From positions 96,001 to 160,000 of the forward strand of contig JACEFZ010011667.1 of the NCBI GenBank assembly GCA_014155875.1: 64,000 bases of DNA, written 5' to 3'. Positions 11,175 to 22,629 of this stretch are shown piece by piece. A program made the translations under genes and the position numbers. Within the stretch, counting starts at the first letter, position 1. Each line of letters starts with the position of its first letter. The DNA is from Cepaea nemoralis (Eukaryota; Mollusca; Gastropoda; Stylommatophora; Helicidae). Below the pieces are notes generated by a model that did not search any database, was not told the DNA's origin, and saw only the letters and a list, made by a program, of their open reading frames with translations.

Positions 11175-11690
11175 CAAGTCACTGGAGTAGAACTAGCCAG
11201 GTTAATAAGTTCCCAAGGTGCACATATTCATTCTGCTAAATGTTCCGGATTTGGGAGTATCCAGTGCAATATTCATCAAGCGGTGAAATATACCTGATAA
11301 TAAATTTCCTCAGAAGTATGAATATCCACAGGGCAGATTAACATCAGGAGTTATAAATGGCCATAGTTCAGATAAAGTTCAAACTTTATAAATATCCAAA
11401 GGGCATATAAACTTCAGGAGTTATACACATCCATAGGGCAGATAAACTTCAAGAGTCATAAATATCCATAATGATACTAGTCAAGGATGGAAATTATCCA
11501 TACATGATAAACGACGGGCAGTAATAAGTTTCAGGCGGTGAAAAATATCCACGATGATGCCGTTCAGGTTTTCAAAATGTCCTCATAGATAAAGTTCAGG
11601 TTTTAAAAATGTCCAGTGGAAACAATCCATGTTTTGTAAATGTCCATCTGGATAACTGCCAGGTTTCGACAATGTTCATAACCCTTCTCC
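11175..11690. repeat. Degenerate minisatellite in the hAT right arm
   Basis: About a dozen diverged units of roughly 35-40 bp around 'ataaacttcaggagttataaatatccatag'-like wording (split here by variation). It lies entirely within the hAT boundaries, so it belongs to the element and not the host. Subterminal repeats are common transposase-binding regions in hATs; whether this array serves that role is not shown. Confidence 0.7.
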
Positions 11691-12604
11691 TGAATTTAAC
11701 AACTAGCAATGAAGGGAGGACTCAGCCGGTGCATTTACTTGAGTAGTAGATACATTGGTGTTGGCCAGGCCATCCTCTTATATACATTGATCATTCACTC
11801 AATGGACTTCTGTAATGTTGAGGTTGCCTTAAACTTGGAGAGCAAATAATATTAAGGAAATTCTGCTCTTACAGCAATATGAAGGCGAATCCTTTTTATC
11901 CTGTGCCGATGAATCAGCCACTCCACATGAGAGCTAGAGCATTTGTACTATGCTTCATGTTCGGCTAAGGCACAGTCCACCATCCTGGCAAGAACCCACT
12001 GTATGCAATACGGAAAATACAGCTAGAAAAGCATTTTTCAGACTCCTTACAGTTCTCAATGTCACCCCTTAAAAACTTCTCAATTCAATCCATCCCACTC
12101 GATTTATTTTAATGTACCTATCCTAGGCGCACTTTTAGCACGGAACATGACAGCTTGATGGGGATGGTGTCTCGGAAAGGGCCGGGCTGGAGAAAGAGAG
12201 AGAGATGGGGAGGGGGGGGGCAGTAGTGTTGCCATCTCCCGTCTTCTTGTCACCCACAAGATGGTCACATGTGTTCTGTTCCTATGTCGTGTGGACGCAG
12301 TTTCCAACTCCTGTCAACTTCAAACGTCCCGGCGGCTTAAGTGTTATGGTTAGAAAATTGGGCTTGGCCTCGAATTAACATTGTGACCTCTGAATACACA
12401 GTTTAATAGGGAATCCAAGTGTCGTTGATAGGCATAAAATATTGGAAATATGTCACAACGACTCATGATGTAATGTTCTTTTGGTGATATGTACAATAAA
12501 GTTAACATTTATGTTCATTTGACCTAGCTCCGCGGGCCGCAACATAACCCCCGGTGGGCCGCATGCGGCCAGCGGGTCTCATGTTGGCCACCCCTGCTGT
12601 AGGG

Positions 12605-12839
12605 CTTCTTTAAACAACATGCATAAGGTAACTCAACCACTATCAACGACGTCCTGCGAATAGCACAGCTGCACTTCAGCTGGCTTCGCTAGCCAGTTGA
12701 CCTTCGATCGTCAGCCCGACTACAACTTCGCTTACACTCTAAGCGACCTTCCCCGTGCTGTCCGTGCGGTGGCTAGTAACTGTGCCGTAATGCAGAGCAA
12801 GGTTCGCGAATCTAGACGATTCTAAACGATTCTCGATGG
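12605..12839. other. Host or unassigned DNA flanking the hAT
   Basis: This short stretch continues the pre-insertion target. It contains no recognisable gene or repeat. Confidence 0.4.
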
Positions 12840-13137
12840 TAACAAGGGAGGCAAGTCAACTACGTGGGTCCCTCCGGCGAGAAATCGCTCAGTGGTTTCC
12901 CTTTGACCATAAGCCGCGAGACTAATCTCCCGCCGTCTTGTGACGGTGTTCCTCGGCATCAGGTGAACCCGCTCCGACTTCAGAGGAAGTTGTAATTTAC
13001 GCCCCCAAGTTAAGGATGAGAAGTCAACAGTTTTGTCCAACTGTCTGGTGTACGGGGTCGAACCCGCTACCTCGAAATCAGCACACCGGATGTTTAATAA
13101 CAAACGTTCTTTTCCATTCGGTCATACTGACCACCCG
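12840..13137 (-). mobile_element. tRNA-derived SINE, copy 1
   Basis: On the minus strand a tRNA-like head has an A-box-like GACCGAATGG (around 13111-13133). A B-box GGGTTCGACCC follows (13056-13066, about 45 nt away). Then comes a body also present at 23100-23303 ('acagttggac', 'gtaaattaca', 'ttcgcctgatg'). The spacing and boxes support internal Pol III promotion. A third head may lie at 58857-58880. Confidence 0.7.
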
Positions 13138-13209
13138 TAGACGAATCGGAAGCAGACCGTCTTGCAGTGATTTCGATGGTATGGCATCGTGTTTAGTTTA
13201 AATTGTTAT

Positions 13210-13310
13210 ATCCCGCTGGAATAAGTCGCTGTCCTTGAAAGTTAGAAAAAGGATTCTTGCATGTTACAAAGAACCATTTTTAACGCACGTCTGCGAATCC
13301 TGGACAATTA
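13210..13310 (+). mobile_element. RTE-like relic, left half of a mariner-interrupted copy
   Basis: The plus strand contains the LKVRKRILACY and CESW blocks of the RT C-terminal region, then stops at TA (13309-13310), where the mariner-derived insert begins. The family match is to 4298-4860 and 33420-34100. Confidence 0.65.
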
Positions 13311-13888
13311 CGAGGGTAAGTTAATAAGTAAGTCACAGATGGCTGTAGAATAATAACTAAATATGATAACAACTTGAAACCAGTTTATTTTTATACATAC
13401 ATTGCCCTTTTATTCCTCAACATAATTTCCACCAACATTGATGAACTTATCCCATAGTTTTATCAGTTCTCCCATACCGGCTGTATAGAACTGCGCGCTA
13501 TGTTTTCTAAACCATGTTTTCACTTCACATTCAACTTCGGCGTCATTCGCGAAATGTCTCCCGCCAAGGTGGGTTTACAGTGGACTTAGCCCCTAGCGAT
13601 TTCCAGTAAAGCGGTGCATAGCTGGGTAGAAAAAGTTACGAGGGCGAGTCAATAATTAAGTCACGCAGTTCTGTGGGATGGCAGGTAAATGAGAACACGC
13701 CATCCCGATCTATGCAGTCGGTTTTGAGAGAACTGATAAAACTATGGGATAAGTGCATCAATGATGGTGGAAATTATGTTGAGAAATAAAGCGACAATGC
13801 ATGTATACAAATAAACTGGTTTCAAGTTGTTATCATATTTAGTTATTTTTCTACTACCATTGGTGACTTACTTATTAACTTACCCTTG
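13311..13888. mobile_element. Mariner-derived compound insert with TA target duplication
   Basis: A 578-bp insert flanked by TA. The outer ends are inverted: CGAGGGTAAGTTAATAAGTA on the left and its complement (CAAGGGTAAGTTAATAAG) on the right. Both arms carry the same transposase C-terminus. The left arm is on the minus strand (DAEVECEVKTWF, GELIKLWDKFINVGGNYVEE). The right arm is on the plus strand (ELIKLWDKCINDGGNYVEK, then stop) and has its own 5' end at 13640 (CGAGGGCGAGTCAATAATTA). It is therefore an inverted pair of mariner 3' ends, one of them a deletion derivative. Similar end sequence recurs at 48998-49130. Confidence 0.8.
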
Positions 13889-14290
13889 TAGTAAACACGT
13901 GGAAACGTCCCTGGAGACATTGGAGATGTGGTTTTAAAGAATTCTGAAAATTAATTGGACAGCCAAAATGAGCAATAATAACGTTTTAATGGAAGCTGAG
14001 TCTCAAAAGTTAACGTATCACAAACATCAGAAAGCGACCGTCATCTTTTTTTTTTTTTTGGCCACAGTATGAGAAGACAAAAACTGGAACGTGCTGTGAC
14101 ATTTGGAAAGATTTGCGAAAAGAGACAGAGGATGACAGTGTGAGAACATTCTTGATAGTCTTTTGTTATAACAGGGAAGGGGGTCAACACACGGATTGAT
14201 CCATGACTTCGGAGTGCAATTTGAGCAGAGGCATGATCATCCACGCCATCCACCAAGGCACTGGATGAAGATGCTGATATCCTGTTGCAA
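13889..14290 (+). mobile_element. RTE-like relic, right half
   Basis: This resumes the RTE C-terminal region after the mariner insert: an IGQPK block, ITNIRKR, then a FGHSMRRQKLERAVTFGKI-like run around the T13 tract at 14046-14058. It ends in a GATGAAGATGCTGAT tail near 14263-14278. Multiple stops. Confidence 0.7.
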
Positions 14291-14574
14291 CCGTTGCTTT
14301 TGTATTGTAACTGACCAAGCTTCAGATGGGTTTGTCTGTTTCAGAGGTGCTCTCCATCCCAGACGTCAGAATGAATGGTTTGCCTAACACGTGCTTCAGG
14401 AAGAAAGTCTTTACCGTTAGCGACGAAGTTCACATCTTCTGTAGCTCGGCCGTCGTCATACCCATGTTCGAGATCCGTGGTTTCATAGTCCAATTCATCT
14501 GCGCAATCCACGTCAGCGGAGGTAAGTCGGCAAGATTATCTTCATGCATGTAAGAACGACATCCATCGCCGAGA

Positions 14575-14812
14575 TGTTAATTTCTTCTTCTTTGTCTTCT
14601 CTCCTTTTCTTCCCGACACACAGGAGTGATTGCTGGAGCTTCGAGTATATGAACAATTCTTCTTCGTCTTCTCTTTTTTTCTCCTTGACCCAACGTAGAC
14701 GTTGCTAGAACTGCAAGAATATGAACAATCAATCTTCTCCATCATCTCCTCTTGTATTGTTTACCTATAGCAGTAGCTGCTGGAGTTAGGAGTTTATGAA
14801 CTGTCAGAAGTC
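14575..14812. repeat. Degenerate outlier units of the 75-bp satellite
   Basis: About three diverged units share 'gaacaattcttcttcgtctt', 'cgttgct-gagtt' and 'gagtatatgaac' blocks with the regular array at 17267-17831, 2.5 kb downstream. They represent an older or seed portion of that satellite. Confidence 0.7.
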
Positions 14813-14819
14813 GGGGTGC

Positions 14820-17260
14820 CCCACTGGCTAGATGAAAGTATTATTCACTGGCGAGAAACCCCAAATAATCAGAAACTGACTAGGGACAAAATCTATATGG
14901 CTGAACTATAGATTAGGCCCATGAATATCCAACGTACAGCTCTAAGTGGCTCGTTACAAAATTGAAATGAACTGTGCTGAATATTCGCCAAGGAATAGGA
15001 AAGAGAAGGTTAGCTAGGATAGATTTTAAAGTCTGAATTAAAGTTTAAGGACAACTATCCTAGTACAGGTTTTTCTCCCTGACTGCTCCTTTCCTTGGTG
15101 TGTAAGTGAACCCCCACCAATGTACACACAGAACACGTATGGACAATTGGAAAAAAATATAATGACAGAACTATGAGTTACAATACTACAACATTTATTT
15201 ACTAATCATATTAAACATTGGATGTTATTCAAAATGATGATGATGATATCATATAGATAGTGATGAGAAACATAAATTTGTTACTTGATCTATCTGGATC
15301 TGTGGTCCAGATCCCCACTCTCCAGTAGACTCAAAAAAAAAAAAAAAAACAGCTTGCCGGTATTCTGACCCTGTCAGTCCTAGCTCTACCTAGTCGTCAC
15401 TCGTTCTTGAGATCTGTAACATAGGTGCACCTTGTGAGAGCTTTGAAGAAAGTCAAGAATGTGTTATATCTAGTTCTACATCAGTGAAATCCTAAGTAAT
15501 ACATATCATAACACAAACATATCCAATGACCAGTCTGGCCAAGTTTATCTTCCAGCTCTACTGCGTTCACCATCCTCCTTCTCTCTATTGTCTTAGTCTG
15601 GGACGGATTTTCAATTATCTCACACGCCTTTAATGATTACATTTCTGCCGCCCCATGTCCATGTCGCTAATACAGAAATTCTGTGTCGTACAGCCGCTCC
15701 GTCCAAAGTTGGTTTAGCAGCTCACAGGGTCGGTAATGGTATTATAATAATGCCTGATCATCCGGGCTTACAAGCCGTGACCAGTATCTGTGCCAGAATT
15801 CCGTGAATTACCGTCCACCATACGATGAAAAAGGTTTAGCACCATATACCCCATAACAATTGTGGTTAATGTCTGTACCATTACACCTCCGTTTCCAACA
15901 CAATCGATGGCCAGTGTGTCCATGCGAACACAATAGCACAACGCCAACTTATTCTTAGTGAGTTACCATATAACAAATCACATCAAATAAATCTAAGGTA
16001 TACGAATACAAAATAGCATATAAGGCTATTCTTTCTTACATTGTATAATGCAAAAAAGTAAGTAATATCCTTATCTACAACCAACCGGGAAACATAGTTT
16101 CCATATACGTTACAGAACATATACACAAATTATGCATATGACAATTCAACTATATCAACCTCCGATATACATACATTATATTACTTCAAGATAGACATAT
16201 AATGATACTCAACATAATAGCATAAGGCATTATTAATGAGTAATAATATTGTATACCTACAAAATGAGATATACAACAAGTCCAATTTAAGTGACCACAC
16301 AGACCAGCTATATTGCGGATCTGTCCGGTTTAGTCACCACTGCTGTGGTAAGAATTAAAGTATAGTCAGTTGACTATATTCTGTACAACAAATGCACACA
16401 CAAGTAAAGGCAACTAGGATAGTGTACAAAGAAATGACAAGAATCTATCAAGACCCCTAAAAGTATACTTAGACAATGATATTTATTGAAATAACCTATG
16501 TCAGATATAGACTAAAAATCAGTACATACATCTACAAGACTTAAGATAGTTACTAAGAAATAATTCTCCTAGTGAAATCTAGCAACATAAGAATCATACA
16601 TATGACTACAAATATTGAGCTGGCTGTCTACTTGTTCAGAGATTTTTTCATTTCTAACATGACCAGAGCTAACAGCCTATTTAACTAGTTTCCCAAATGC
16701 AATTAACATTCCTTCAGTCCAGACACATTATCTCCCAGCATGTCAGTCATAAATCTTTCTGCATGCACACTAGCTCTCACACCTGTGAGTGACAATTTTT
16801 AGCCCCCTGAGTCTTATCAGTGATTTCACACCTTGCACCTCTAGTCTGTTTCAGATTGAGGTCAGCCATCGCGGTTGGGCGATTTCCTAGCTATGCTTAT
16901 CAGGTGTCATGTCAAAGGAGCAATTAGGTTCTCATGGTCAGCTGCCAGATTACAACTCTGTTAATAAACAAGGTTTGCTTGCGTCATGCCTGGTTGGTTT
17001 TAATTACCATTCAGTCCCCTGAGTCTGCCCTCCAGTCTGGCTGGATTGATAACCTCTGGGGGTGACCGGTACTGGTGTCAAATTAACTTCCCAAATAGAA
17101 AGCCATCTGTGTTGGTTTGTTTACTTGCAGGCTTTGCAAGCTTACGTCAAGACTATATAGCCTTGAATATAGAGAAAACAGTTTTGTTCGTCTGTTGATC
17201 CTCTACATGGCTCATCAAAAGTGAACCGAAAATTGTTCTGGGAAGTAAAGGCTGCAAATT
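14820..17260. other. 2.4 kb AT-rich DNA with no recognised feature
   Basis: It has only an A-run at 15332-15349 and a GAT run near 15237-15246. I see no gene, no known element and no paired repeat. Confidence 0.5.
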
Positions 17261-17266
17261 CGTGAC

Positions 17267-17831
17267 ATGAACAATTCTTGTTGTTCGTCTTGTCTTCTTT
17301 TCTTCCTAACCCAAGGTAATCGTTGCTGGAGTTACGAGTATATAAACAATTCTTCTTGTTCGTCTTGTCTTCTTTTCTTCCTAACCCAAGGTAATCGTTG
17401 CTGGAGTTACGAGTATATAAACAATTGTTCTTGTTCGTCTTGTCTTCTTTTCTTCCTAACCCAAGGTAGTCGTTGCTGGAGTTACGAGTATATAAACAAT
17501 TCTTCTTGTTCGTCTTGTCTTCTTTTCTTCCTAACCCAAGGTAATCGTTGCTGGAGTTACGAGTATATAAACAATTCTTCTTGTTCGTCTTGTCTTCTTT
17601 TCTTCCTAACCCAAGTTAGTCGTTGCTGGAGTTACGAGTATATAAACAATTCTTCTTGTTCGTCATGTCTTCCTTTCTTCCTAACACAAGGTAGTCGTTG
17701 CTGGAGTTAAGAGTTCATGAACAATTCTTCTTGTTCGTCCTGTCTTCCTTTCTTCCTAACACAAAGTAGTCGTTGCTAGAGTGACGGGTTTATGAATAAA
17801 TCATGTTCGTCTTGTCTTCCTTTCTTCCTAA
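17267..17831. repeat. 75-bp satellite, about 7.5 copies
   Basis: Head-to-tail 75-bp units (for example starting at 17345 and 17420) around TTCTTGTTCGTCTTGTCTTC and 'cgttgctggagttacgagtata'. The period equals 25 codons, so a plus frame with a repeating YINNSSCSSCLLFFLTQ-type peptide stays open for 147 codons. The repeat explains the open frame. Degeneracy rises toward the right edge. Confidence 0.93.
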
Positions 17832-18221
17832 CAAGATAGAGCTATTAGAGATAATGTTAGAGAAGCCTTGTCACGGGTCTCTAGGAAGGAGGACTGTGAG
17901 ATTAAAGTGGAGGACATTAGACGGGTACTGAAACGGGCTAAAGACACAGCGCCAGGTCCAGATGGGGTGATGTACTCTCATATGAGGAACATAAATGATG
18001 GGTACTTGGAGGAGATGGCTCTTTGTTTCAACCTAAGCATCAATACGGCGGAAACACCCCACAATTGGCTGCATAGCTACCTGGCCCCACTCCCAAATCC
18101 AGGTGTAGCACCACTCCAGACTTAATGGATACCGAATCACAACCCTGCAAAACACGTATAGCAAAGTCCTCGAAAAGATAGTAGCACGCAGGCTCCAGCA
18201 ACATGTGGAAAGTCGTAACTG
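17832..18221 (+). mobile_element. Non-LTR reverse-transcriptase scrap
   Basis: The plus strand has the RT fingers region: a KEDCEIKVEDIRRVLKRAK lead, DTAPGPDGVMYSHMRNI, then SYLAPLPNPG. After a frameshift near 18115 come NGYRI and a YSKVLEKIVARRLQQHVES run. The style differs from families A, B, RTE and CR1. It may belong with the RNase H-bearing scraps at 24393, 34195 and 57616. It is truncated where the heptamer satellite starts. Confidence 0.75.
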
Positions 18222-18231
18222 ATTTTCATTT

Positions 18232-21200
18232 GTCTCATTCTCTTGTCTCATGTCCGTTGCCTCGTGTCTTATACTCTTGTCTCATGTCTCTTGTCTCTTG
18301 TCTCTTGTCTCATGTCGCATGTCTCTTGTCTCTTGTCTCTTGTCTCATGTCGCATGTCTCTTGTCTCATGTCTCTTGTCTCATGTCGCATGTCTCTTGTC
18401 TCTTGTCTCTTGTCTCTTGTCGCATGTCTCTTGTCTCATGTCTCTTGTCTCATGTCTCTTGTCTCTTGTCTCATGTCCCTTGTCTCTTGTCTCATGTCTC
18501 ATGTCTTTTGTCTCCTGTCTCATGTCTCTTGTCTAATGTATCTTGTCTCATGTATCTTGTCTCATGTATATTGTCTCATCTCTCATGTCTCATGTCTCTT
18601 GTCTCATGTATCTTGTCTCATGTCCCTTGCCTCGTGTCTCATGTCTCATTCTATTGTCTCTTGTTTCATGTCTCCTATCTCTTATTTCATGTCTCTTGAC
18701 TCATGTGCCATTACCTCTAGTCTCATGTCTCTTGTCTCATTGTCTTGTCTCATGTCTCTTGTCTCATGTCTCTTGTCTCATGTCTCTTGTCCATTGTCTC
18801 ATGTCTCTTGTCTCATGTCTCTTATTTCAGGTCTCATGTCTCATCTCTCTTGTCCCTTCTCTCATGTCTCTTGTCTCATGTCTTACGTCTCTTGTCTCAT
18901 GTCTCTTGTCTCATGTCTCTTGTCTCTTGTCTAATGTCGCTTATCTCTGTGTTTTATGACTCTTGTCTCATGTCCCTTGTCTCTTGTCTCATGTCTCTTG
19001 TCTCATGTCTCATGTCTCATGTCTCTTGTCTCATGTCTCTTGATCTCATGTCTCTTGTCTCATGTCTCTTGTCTCATGTATCTTGTTTCATGTCCCTGTT
19101 CTCATGTCTCTTGTCCCATGTCCATTGCCTAATGTATATTGTCTCATGTCCTTTGTCTTATGCCTCTTGTGTCTCTTGTCTCTTGCCCCGTGTCTCTTGT
19201 CTCATGTTTCTTGTTTCTTGTACCGTGTCTCATGTCTCTTGACTCATGTCCATTACCTCTTGTCTCATGTCTCTTGTCTCATTGTCTTGTCTCATGTCTC
19301 TTGTCTCATGTCTCTTGTCCATTATCTCATGTCTCTTGTCTCATGTCCTATGTCTCTTGTCTCATGTCTCTTGTCTCATGTATTTTGTTTCATGTCCCTG
19401 TTCTCATGTCTCTTGTCCCATGTCCATTGCCTCATGTATATTGTCTCATGTCCCTTGTCTTATGTCTCTTGTCTCTTGTTTCTTGCCCCGTGTCTCTTGT
19501 CTCATGTCTCTTGGTTCTTGTACCGTGTCTCATGTCTCTTGTCTCATGTCTCTTGTCTCATGTCTCTTGTCTCATGTCTCTTGTCGCATGTCTCTTGTCT
19601 CATGTCTCTTGTCTCATGTCTCTTGTCTCATGTCTTTTGCCTCTTGTCTCATGTCTCATGTCTCATATCTCTTGTCTCTTGTCTTATATCTCATCTCTCC
19701 TGTCTCTTCTCTCATGTCTCTTGTCTCATGTCTCTTGTCACATGTCCCATGTCTCTTGTCTCTTGTCTCTAGTCTCATGTCTCTTGACTCATGTCTCATG
19801 TCTCTTGTCTCATGTCCTTTGTCTTATGTCTCTTGCCTCATGTCTTACCTCTCTTGTCTCTTACCTCATGTCTCTTGTCTCATGTCCATTGTCTAGTGTC
19901 TTTTGCCTTATGACGCTTGTCTCTTGTCTTATCTCTCTTGGCTCTTGATTCATGTGTCGTGACTAATGTATCTTGTCTCATGTCTCATTTATAACGTCTC
20001 TTATCTAATGTCTCTTGTCTCATGTCTCTTGTCTCATGTCTCTTGTCTCATCTCTCTATCTTGTCTATTGTCTCTTCTCTCATGTCCCTTCTCTCATGTC
20101 CCTTTTCTCTGTTTTCTCGACTATCTTGTCGCATGTCTCTTGTCTCATGTCTCGTCTCATGTCTCTTGTCTCATGTCTCTTGTCTCTTGTCTCATGTCTC
20201 TTGTCTCATGTCTATTGCCTCATGTCTTATCTCTCTTATCTCTTGCCTCATGTCTCTTGCCTCATGTCCCTTGTCTAGTATCTCTTGTCTCATAACGCTT
20301 GTCGCATGTCTTATTTTTCTTGTCTCTTGTCTCATGTCTCTTGTCTCTGGTCTCATGTCGCTTGTCTCATGTCCCTAGTCTCATTTCTCATGTCTCTTGT
20401 CTGTTTACTCATGTCTCACATCTCATGTCATATGTCTCATATCTCGTGTCTCTTGCCTCATTCTCTTGTCTCATATCTCATGTCTCTTGTCTCATTCTCT
20501 TGTCTCGTGTCCACTGCCTCGTGTCTTATGTCTCTTGTCTCTTGTCTCATGTCTCTTGTCTCATGTCCCCTGTCTCTTGTCTCATGTCGCATGTCTCTTG
20601 TCTCATGTCCCTTGTCTCATGTCTCATGCCTCTTGTCTCTTGTCACATGCCCCTTGTCTCTTGTCTCATGTCTCATGTCTTTTGTCTCTTGTGTCATTCT
20701 CATGTCTCATGTCTCATGTCTCTTGTCTCATGTCTCTTGTTTCATGTCCCTTGCCTCTTGCCTCATGCCTCTGGTCTCTTGTCTCATGTCGCTTGTCTCA
20801 TGTATCTTGTCTCATGTCAATTGTCTCATCTCTCAGGTCTCATGTATCGTTTCTTGTATCTTGTCTCATGTCTCTTGTCTGATGTTTCATGTCTCCTGTC
20901 TCTTGTTTTATGTCTCTTGTCTCATGTCCGTTATCTCTTGTCTCATGTCTCTTGTCTCTTTGTCTCATGTCCCCTGTATAATGCTTCATGTCTCTTGTCT
21001 CATGTCTCTTGTCTCATGTCCCTTGTCTCATGACTCATGTCTCATGTCTCTTGTCTCATGTCTCTTGTATATTGTCACATGTCTCTTGTTTAATGCCCCT
21101 GTTATCATGTCTCTTGTCCCATGTCCATTGCCTCATGTCTTTTGTCTCCTGTCCCTTGTCTTATGCCTCTTGTCTCTTGTTTCTTGTCCCGTGTCTCTTG

Positions 21201-22364
21201 TCTCTTGTCTCATGTCTGTTGCCTCTTGTATCATGTCTCTTGTCTCATGTCTCTTGTTTCATTTCTCGTGCCTCTTGTCGCATGCCTCTTGTCCCATGTC
21301 TCTTGTCTCATATCTCATCTCTCTTGTCTCATGTCTATTATCTCATTTCCCTTGTCACACGTCTCATGTCTCTTTTCTTACGTCTCTTGTCTCACGTATC
21401 TTGTGTCTTGTCTCATATCTCATATATCTTGTCTCTTGTCTCTTGTCTCATGTTCTTGTCTCATGTCTCGTGTCCATTGTCTCATGTCTCTTGTCTCTTG
21501 TCTTATGTCTCTTGTCCATTGTCACATGTCTCTTGTCTCATGTCTCTTGTTTCATGTCTCTTGTCTCATGTCTCATCTCTCTTGTCTCTTCTCTCGTGTC
21601 TTACGTCTCTTGTCTCATGTCTCTTCTATCATGTTTCATGTCTCTTGTCTCTTGTCTCATGTCGCTTGTCTCTAGGTCTCATGTCTCTTGTCTCTTGTCT
21701 CCTGTCTGTTGTCTCTTGTCTCATGTTTCATGTCTCTTGTCTCATGTCTCTTGTCTCATGTCTCTTGTCTCATGTATCTTGTCTCATGTTTCATGTCTCT
21801 TATTTCATGTCTCTTGTCTCATGCCTATTGTCTCTTGTTTCATGTCTGTTGGCTCTAGGCTCTTATCCCTTTTCTCTTGTTTCTTGTCCCTTGTTTCTTG
21901 CCTCTTGTTTCTTGTCTCATGTCTCATTTTTCTTGTCTCAGGTCTCATATCTCTTTTCTCTTGCATCTTGTCTCATGTCTCTTGTCTCTTGTCTCATTTC
22001 TTATGTCTCTTGTGTCATGTCTCTTGTCTCATGTCGCATTTCTCATGTCTCTTTTCTCTTGTCTCTTGTCTCAATTCTCTTGTCTCTTGCCTCTTGTCGC
22101 ATGTCTCTTGTCTCATGTCTCTTGTCTCATGTCGCATGTCTCTTGTCTCTTGTCTCTTGTCTCTTGTCTCATGTCTCTTGTCTCATGTCTCTTGTCACAT
22201 GTCTCATATCTCTTGCCTCTTGTCTCATGTCTCTTGTCACATGTCTCATATCTCTTGCCTACTTGTCTTATGTCTCATATCTCTTGCCTCTTGTCTCATG
22301 TCTCCTGACACATTTCTCTTGTCTCATATCTCTCGCATCATGCCTCTTGTTTCTTGTCTCGTGT

Positions 22365-22368
<4 letters not shown>
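18232..22368. repeat. Heptamer satellite (TCTCWTG)n, about 4.1 kb
   Basis: Roughly 590 tandem heptamers, nearly all TCTCATG or TCTCTTG, with scattered single-base variants (TCTCGTG, TCTAATG, TCCCTTG). Seven is not a multiple of three, so all three plus frames cycle through the same 21-bp register and all stay open for long distances (peptides rich in MSLVSCLMSHVSCL). The minus strand meets TGA in every frame. These long frames are repeat artefacts with no start context or domain. Confidence 0.97.
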
Positions 22369-22429
<61 letters not shown>

Positions 22430-22532
22430 AAGAAGAAGAAGAAGAAGAAGAAGAAGAAGAAGAAGAAGAAGAAGAAGAAGAAGAAGAAGAAGAAGAAGAA
22501 GAAGAAGAAGAAGAAGAAGAAGAAGAAGAAGA
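22369..22532. repeat. (TC)n followed directly by (GAA)n
   Basis: About 29 TC units (22369-22427) join about 34 GAA units (22429-22532). The plus strand switches from all-pyrimidine to all-purine within one or two bases. It caps the heptamer satellite and ends about 100 bp before the first host exon. Confidence 0.95.
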
Positions 22533-22629
22533 TAGATGAGGAGACGAGGAATAATAATTTAAAAAAATAATTGTAGTAGGTTTCTCAATGACGTCACGTG
22601 ACTATCTTCTATCACTACTCGTGTCAAAG

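Larger units (their letters stand above)
9140..12596 (-). mobile_element. hAT DNA transposon with intact ends (Buster-like target duplication)
   Basis: A complete 3457-bp element. Perfect 14-bp terminal inverted repeats CAGGGGTGGCCAAC are at 9140-9153 and, reversed, at 12583-12596. It is flanked by an 8-bp target duplication CTGTAGGG at 9132-9139 and 12597-12604. The duplication fits nnnTAnnn, the pattern established for Buster-type hATs, rather than the Ac-type nTnnnnAn. The transposase lies on the minus strand in the left third (9330-10955). The right third (10960-12590) is non-coding and includes a degenerate minisatellite. An RTE 3' fragment sits inside the transposase. Confidence 0.9.

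Noticed and set aside
14542..14745. Minus-strand frame with repeated CSYSCSSSN-type peptide
   Set aside because: Explained by degenerate 75-bp satellite units.
17267..17710. 147-codon repeat protein with a periodic cysteine motif
   Set aside because: The 75-bp satellite period keeps the frame open; degenerate copies nearby show no constraint.
18203..22570. Several plus-strand open frames of 100-760 codons with serine, leucine, cysteine-rich membrane-like peptides
   Set aside because: They are produced entirely by the heptamer satellite, occur in all three frames at once, and the longest runs on into (TC)n and (GAA)n.
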